Source: Micromonospora tulbaghiae (lineage in GTDB: Bacteria; Actinomycetota; Actinomycetes; Mycobacteriales; Micromonosporaceae). From it: a DNA stretch of 64,000 nucleotides. The position numbers and the translations under genes were made by a program. Within the stretch, counting starts at the first letter, position 1. Each line of letters opens with the position of its first letter. Positions 61,898-64,000 of this stretch are shown here, in pieces. The notes under the pieces are model-generated. The model did no database searches and was not told the DNA's origin. It saw only the letters and a list, made by a program, of their open reading frames with translations. The DNA is taken from assembly GCF_900091605.1 (NCBI RefSeq), contig NZ_FMCQ01000001.1:939860-1003859 (forward strand). Direction: 5' to 3'.

Positions 61898-62530
61898 GTG
61901 GACGTAACCGTCATTGACCATCCGCTCGCCCAGACGCGGCTGACCGCCATGCGGGACGCCCGGACCGACTCGTCGTCGTTCCGGGCCGCGCTGCGCGAAC
62001 TCACCACCATGCTGGTGTACGAGGCCGCGCGCTCCTTCCCGGTCGAGAAGTACTCGATCCAGACCCCGGTCACCGCCACCGAGGGCACCCGGCTGGCGAA
62101 CCCGCCGCTGCTGGTGCCGGTGCTGCGGGCCGGTCTCGGCATGGCCGACGCCGCGCTCGGCCTGCTGCCCGAGTCGTCGATGGGCTTCGTCGGCCTGGCC
62201 CGCGACGAGGAGACGTACGAGCCCCGCGCGTACATGGAGTCGCTGCCGCGCGACCTCGCCGGCCTGCCGGTGCTGGTGCTCGACCCGATGCTCGCCACCG
62301 GCGGCTCGCTGGAGCACTGCTGCCGGCTGCTCGCCGACCGCGGCTGCACCGACATCACGGTGCTGTGCGTGCTGGCCGCCCCGGTCGGCATCGAGCGGCT
62401 GGAGCGCTCCGGCCTGCCGCTGCGCCTGGTCACCGCCTCGATCGACGAGGGACTGAACGACTCGAAGTTCATCGTCCCCGGCCTGGGCGACGCCGGCGAC
62501 CGCCAGTTCGGCGGCATGCCCCGCTTCTGA
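61898..62530 (+). CDS. upp: Uracil phosphoribosyltransferase
   Basis: 210 residues. It makes UMP from uracil and [24 protein letters not shown] is the conserved uracil/PRPP region, [20 protein letters not shown] the PRPP loop, and [20 protein letters not shown] the uracil-binding C-terminus. GTG 61898 lies 8 nt after TAGGTT (61884-61889) with no Shine-Dalgarno sequence, so a leaderless start is likely. Divergent from deoC, and followed by a strong terminator. Confidence 0.96.
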   Translation: MDVTVIDHPLAQTRLTAMRDARTDSSSFRAALRELTTMLVYEAARSFPVEKYSIQTPVTATEGTRLANPPLLVPVLRAGLGMADAALGLLPESSMGFVGLARDEETYEPRAYMESLPRDLAGLPVLVLDPMLATGGSLEHCCRLLADRGCTDITVLCVLAAPVGIERLERSGLPLRLVTASIDEGLNDSKFIVPGLGDAGDRQFGGMPRF

Positions 62531-62585
62531 CCCGGCCGTCCGGGGATCCGGTTCGACCCGGCGACCCCGGGATCCGGCTATTCGG

Positions 62586-62624
62586 CCGAGAGGGCCCTTT
62601 CCCGCTGGGAAGGGGCCCTCTCGG
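62586..62624 (+). terminator. Terminator after upp
   Basis: An 18-bp stem with one wobble pair (CCGAGAGGGCCCTTTCCC with GGGAAGGGGCCCTCTCGG) and a 3-nt loop lies 55 bp after the upp stop. Confidence 0.85.
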
Positions 62625-62689
62625 CGTGAATCGGGCGGCCCCGGCGAGTCGGTGCGCGGGGGTGCGGGGAGGCGCTAGCGTTCCGGGCC

Positions 62690-63376
62690 ATGACTGGTGT
62701 TGCGCTCGCCGAGGAGCTGCTGCTCCTCGCGTATGACGACGAAACCGGCAAGGCCACCATGCCGCGGATCAGCCTGGACCTGGGCATGGCCGCCGCGGTG
62801 CTGGTCGAGCTGGCCCTGGCCGGACGGGTCGCGTACGCGGACGGGAACCTGGCGGTGGTCGACCCGGCCCCGACCGGCGAGCCGATCGCGGACGCCGTCC
62901 TCGCCAAGATCGCCGCGGAGACCCCGCACACGCCGTCGTCCTGGGTACAGCGGCTGCGGCACGGGCTGCGCGACCGCATCCTCTCCGACCTCTGCGGGCG
63001 GGGCGTGGTGCGGGACGTGGAGGAGACCGAGCTGGGCTTCATCCACGTGCACCGCTACCCGGTGGCGGACGCCTCGGTCGAGGCGGACATCCGGCGGCGG
63101 CTGGCCGACGCGCTGACCAGCGGGCAGCTCCCGGACGAGCGGACCGCCGCGCTGGCCACGCTCGTCGCGGTGCTGCGGATGGAACCCGCGCTCGGGCTGA
63201 CCGGCGCGGCAGCTGAGGACGCCGGCCGGCGACTGGAGGAGATCGCTGCCGGCGCCGGGTTCTCCGGCACCGTGAGCCTGGACGACAGCGTGGTGCGCCC
63301 GTCGATCAGCCTGGTCATCGCCGCGCTGGGCCAGGCCGTCGACGCCGCCCTCGGCAAGCGGCCTGCCGCAGGCTGA
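62690..63376 (+). CDS. GPP34 (GOLPH3/Vps74-like) family protein
   Basis: 228 residues. LAEELLLLAYDDETGKATMP, DLGMAAAVLVELALAGRVAY, SSWVQRLRHGLRDRILSDLC, GRGVVRDVE and the ADIRRRLADALTSGQLPDER region match GPP34 proteins, which in eukaryotes bind phosphatidylinositol-4-phosphate at the Golgi and in actinobacteria have unknown roles, perhaps at the membrane. ATG 62690 is 8 nt after TAGCGT (62676-62681), again leaderless-like. Ends 55 bp before the convergent phosphomutase gene, with a shared hairpin between. Confidence 0.85.
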   Translation: MTGVALAEELLLLAYDDETGKATMPRISLDLGMAAAVLVELALAGRVAYADGNLAVVDPAPTGEPIADAVLAKIAAETPHTPSSWVQRLRHGLRDRILSDLCGRGVVRDVEETELGFIHVHRYPVADASVEADIRRRLADALTSGQLPDERTAALATLVAVLRMEPALGLTGAAAEDAGRRLEEIAAGAGFSGTVSLDDSVVRPSISLVIAALGQAVDAALGKRPAAG

Positions 63377-63387
63377 GGCCGGTGACG

Positions 63388-63425
63388 GGTGCGTCCGTCG
63401 TCGCCGGAGCGACGGCAGACGCACC
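63388..63425. terminator. Bidirectional hairpin between the GPP34 and phosphomutase genes
   Basis: GGTGCGTCCGTCGTCGC pairs with GCGACGGCAGACGCACC with two mismatched or wobble positions and a 4-nt loop, between convergent stops. Confidence 0.65.
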
Positions 63426-63431
63426 GGACCG

Positions 63432-64000
63432 TCAGAGCCCCAGGGCGGCGGCGATCTCGTTGCGCAGCTCGGCCACGGCGGCCCGCGCGCGCTGCCGGGC
63501 AGCCGGCACGTCGCCGCCGCTCACCGGCTCCACCACCTCCAGGTACGCCTTGAGCTTCGGCTCGGTGCCGGAGGGCCGGATCACCACCCGGGCCGCGCCG
63601 GTGCGCAGGATCACCACGTCCGCGTCCGGAAGCAGGTCGGACGCCTCGGTCACCGGCTGCCCGAGCAGCGCGGTCGGCGTGGCCGCCCGGATCCGGGCCA
63701 TCGAGTCCGCGATCACCCGCAGGTCCTCCACCCGGACCGAGAGCTGCTCGGTGTGGTGCACGCCGAACTCGGCGGCGAGCTCGTCCAGCCGGTCGAGGAG
63801 CGTACGGCCCTCGGCCTTGAGACCGGCGGCCAGCTCGGCGACCGTCAGCGCGGCCGTGATGCCGTCCTTGTCGCGTACGTGACCGGGCGCGACGCAGTAG
63901 CCCAGCGCTTCCTCGTAGCCGTACACCAGCGGCTCCCGGCCGCCGCCGGCCCGAACGATCCACTTGAACCCGGTGAGCGTCTCGTCGTAGGGCAGACCCC
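63432..64000 (-). CDS. Phosphohexomutase (phosphomannomutase/phosphoglucomutase family), 5' end beyond window
   Basis: 189 codons of the C-terminal part are present; the start is outside the window. DETLTGFKWIVRAGGG, YGYEEALGYC, VRDKDGITAALTVAELAAGL and the phosphate-binding RPSGTEPKLKAYLEVV near the end are typical of alpha-D-phosphohexomutases. The active-site Ser and metal loop lie in the missing N-terminal part. Reaction: 1,6-phosphate transfer on hexoses, or on pentoses such as deoxyribose-phosphate in related enzymes; next to upp and deoC the latter is possible. Confidence 0.9.
   Translation of the reverse strand, partial: GLPYDETLTGFKWIVRAGGGREPLVYGYEEALGYCVAPGHVRDKDGITAALTVAELAAGLKAEGRTLLDRLDELAAEFGVHHTEQLSVRVEDLRVIADSMARIRAATPTALLGQPVTEASDLLPDADVVILRTGAARVVIRPSGTEPKLKAYLEVVEPVSGGDVPAARQRARAAVAELRNEIAAALGL

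Overview
The window is very GC-rich chromosomal DNA from an actinobacterium. Gene content and protein style point to Micromonospora or a close relative in the Micromonosporaceae: GTG, TTG and probably CTG start codons, many leaderless genes, a four-gene conservon (sensor kinase, roadblock protein, DUF742 protein, GTPase), cytochrome bd with CydDC, and GPP34 and DUF4272 proteins. The genus is inferred from memory of such genomes and was not searched. No plasmid, phage, CRISPR array or intact insertion sequence is visible.

Layout. 1-1.9 kb: a TetR gene cut by the window edge, a divergent helix-turn-helix/LAGLIDADG-like gene with a frameshifted copy behind it, and tRNA-Gln(UUG). 2.0-6.3 kb: glmU, prs, rplY (with a long structured leader) and pth. 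6.3-9.4 kb: sulfate activation (cysQ, cysD, cysN), ending at a terminator shared with the convergent galE-galK operon. 11.8-16.4 kb: a CBS-domain protein, trpS, a 2H phosphoesterase, a YihY membrane protein, a GntR regulator and a small acidic protein. 16.5-25.6 kb: a maltose/maltodextrin regulon with a GH13 alpha-glucosidase, a LacI repressor, a divergent malEFG-type ABC importer and a second GH13 enzyme. 25.8-39.8 kb: a small membrane protein, a BMP-type nucleoside importer, an extended cytidine deaminase, thymidine phosphorylase, a DUF4272 protein, an RlmA/TlrB-like rRNA methyltransferase, a MarR repressor divergent from a YczE-type membrane protein and an FMN reductase, a PPOX-type oxidoreductase, adenosine deaminase and a uridine-kinase-like P-loop protein.

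40.0-49.9 kb: a conservon operon, a convergent solute-binding lipoprotein, a large protein that looks like a domesticated IS110-type transposase domain carrying the same C-terminal tail as the conservon kinase, and a very acidic unknown protein. 50.1-51.1 kb: PadR and a membrane partner. 51.2-58.5 kb: cydA-cydB-cydD-cydC followed upstream by a BlaI repressor and M56 protease pair. 58.5-64 kb: deoC with two aldehyde dehydrogenase-family genes, one lacking the catalytic half; divergent upp; a GPP34 protein; and the end of a phosphohexomutase gene.

The genes form a few functional blocks: transport and hydrolysis of maltodextrins with Leloir galactose genes nearby; uptake and salvage of nucleosides (BMP importer, cdd, deoA, add, deoC, upp, prs); sulfate activation; and bd-type respiration. 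The least explained region is 40-50 kb, where a conservon, a solute-binding protein and a transposase-derived protein sharing the kinase tail sit together.
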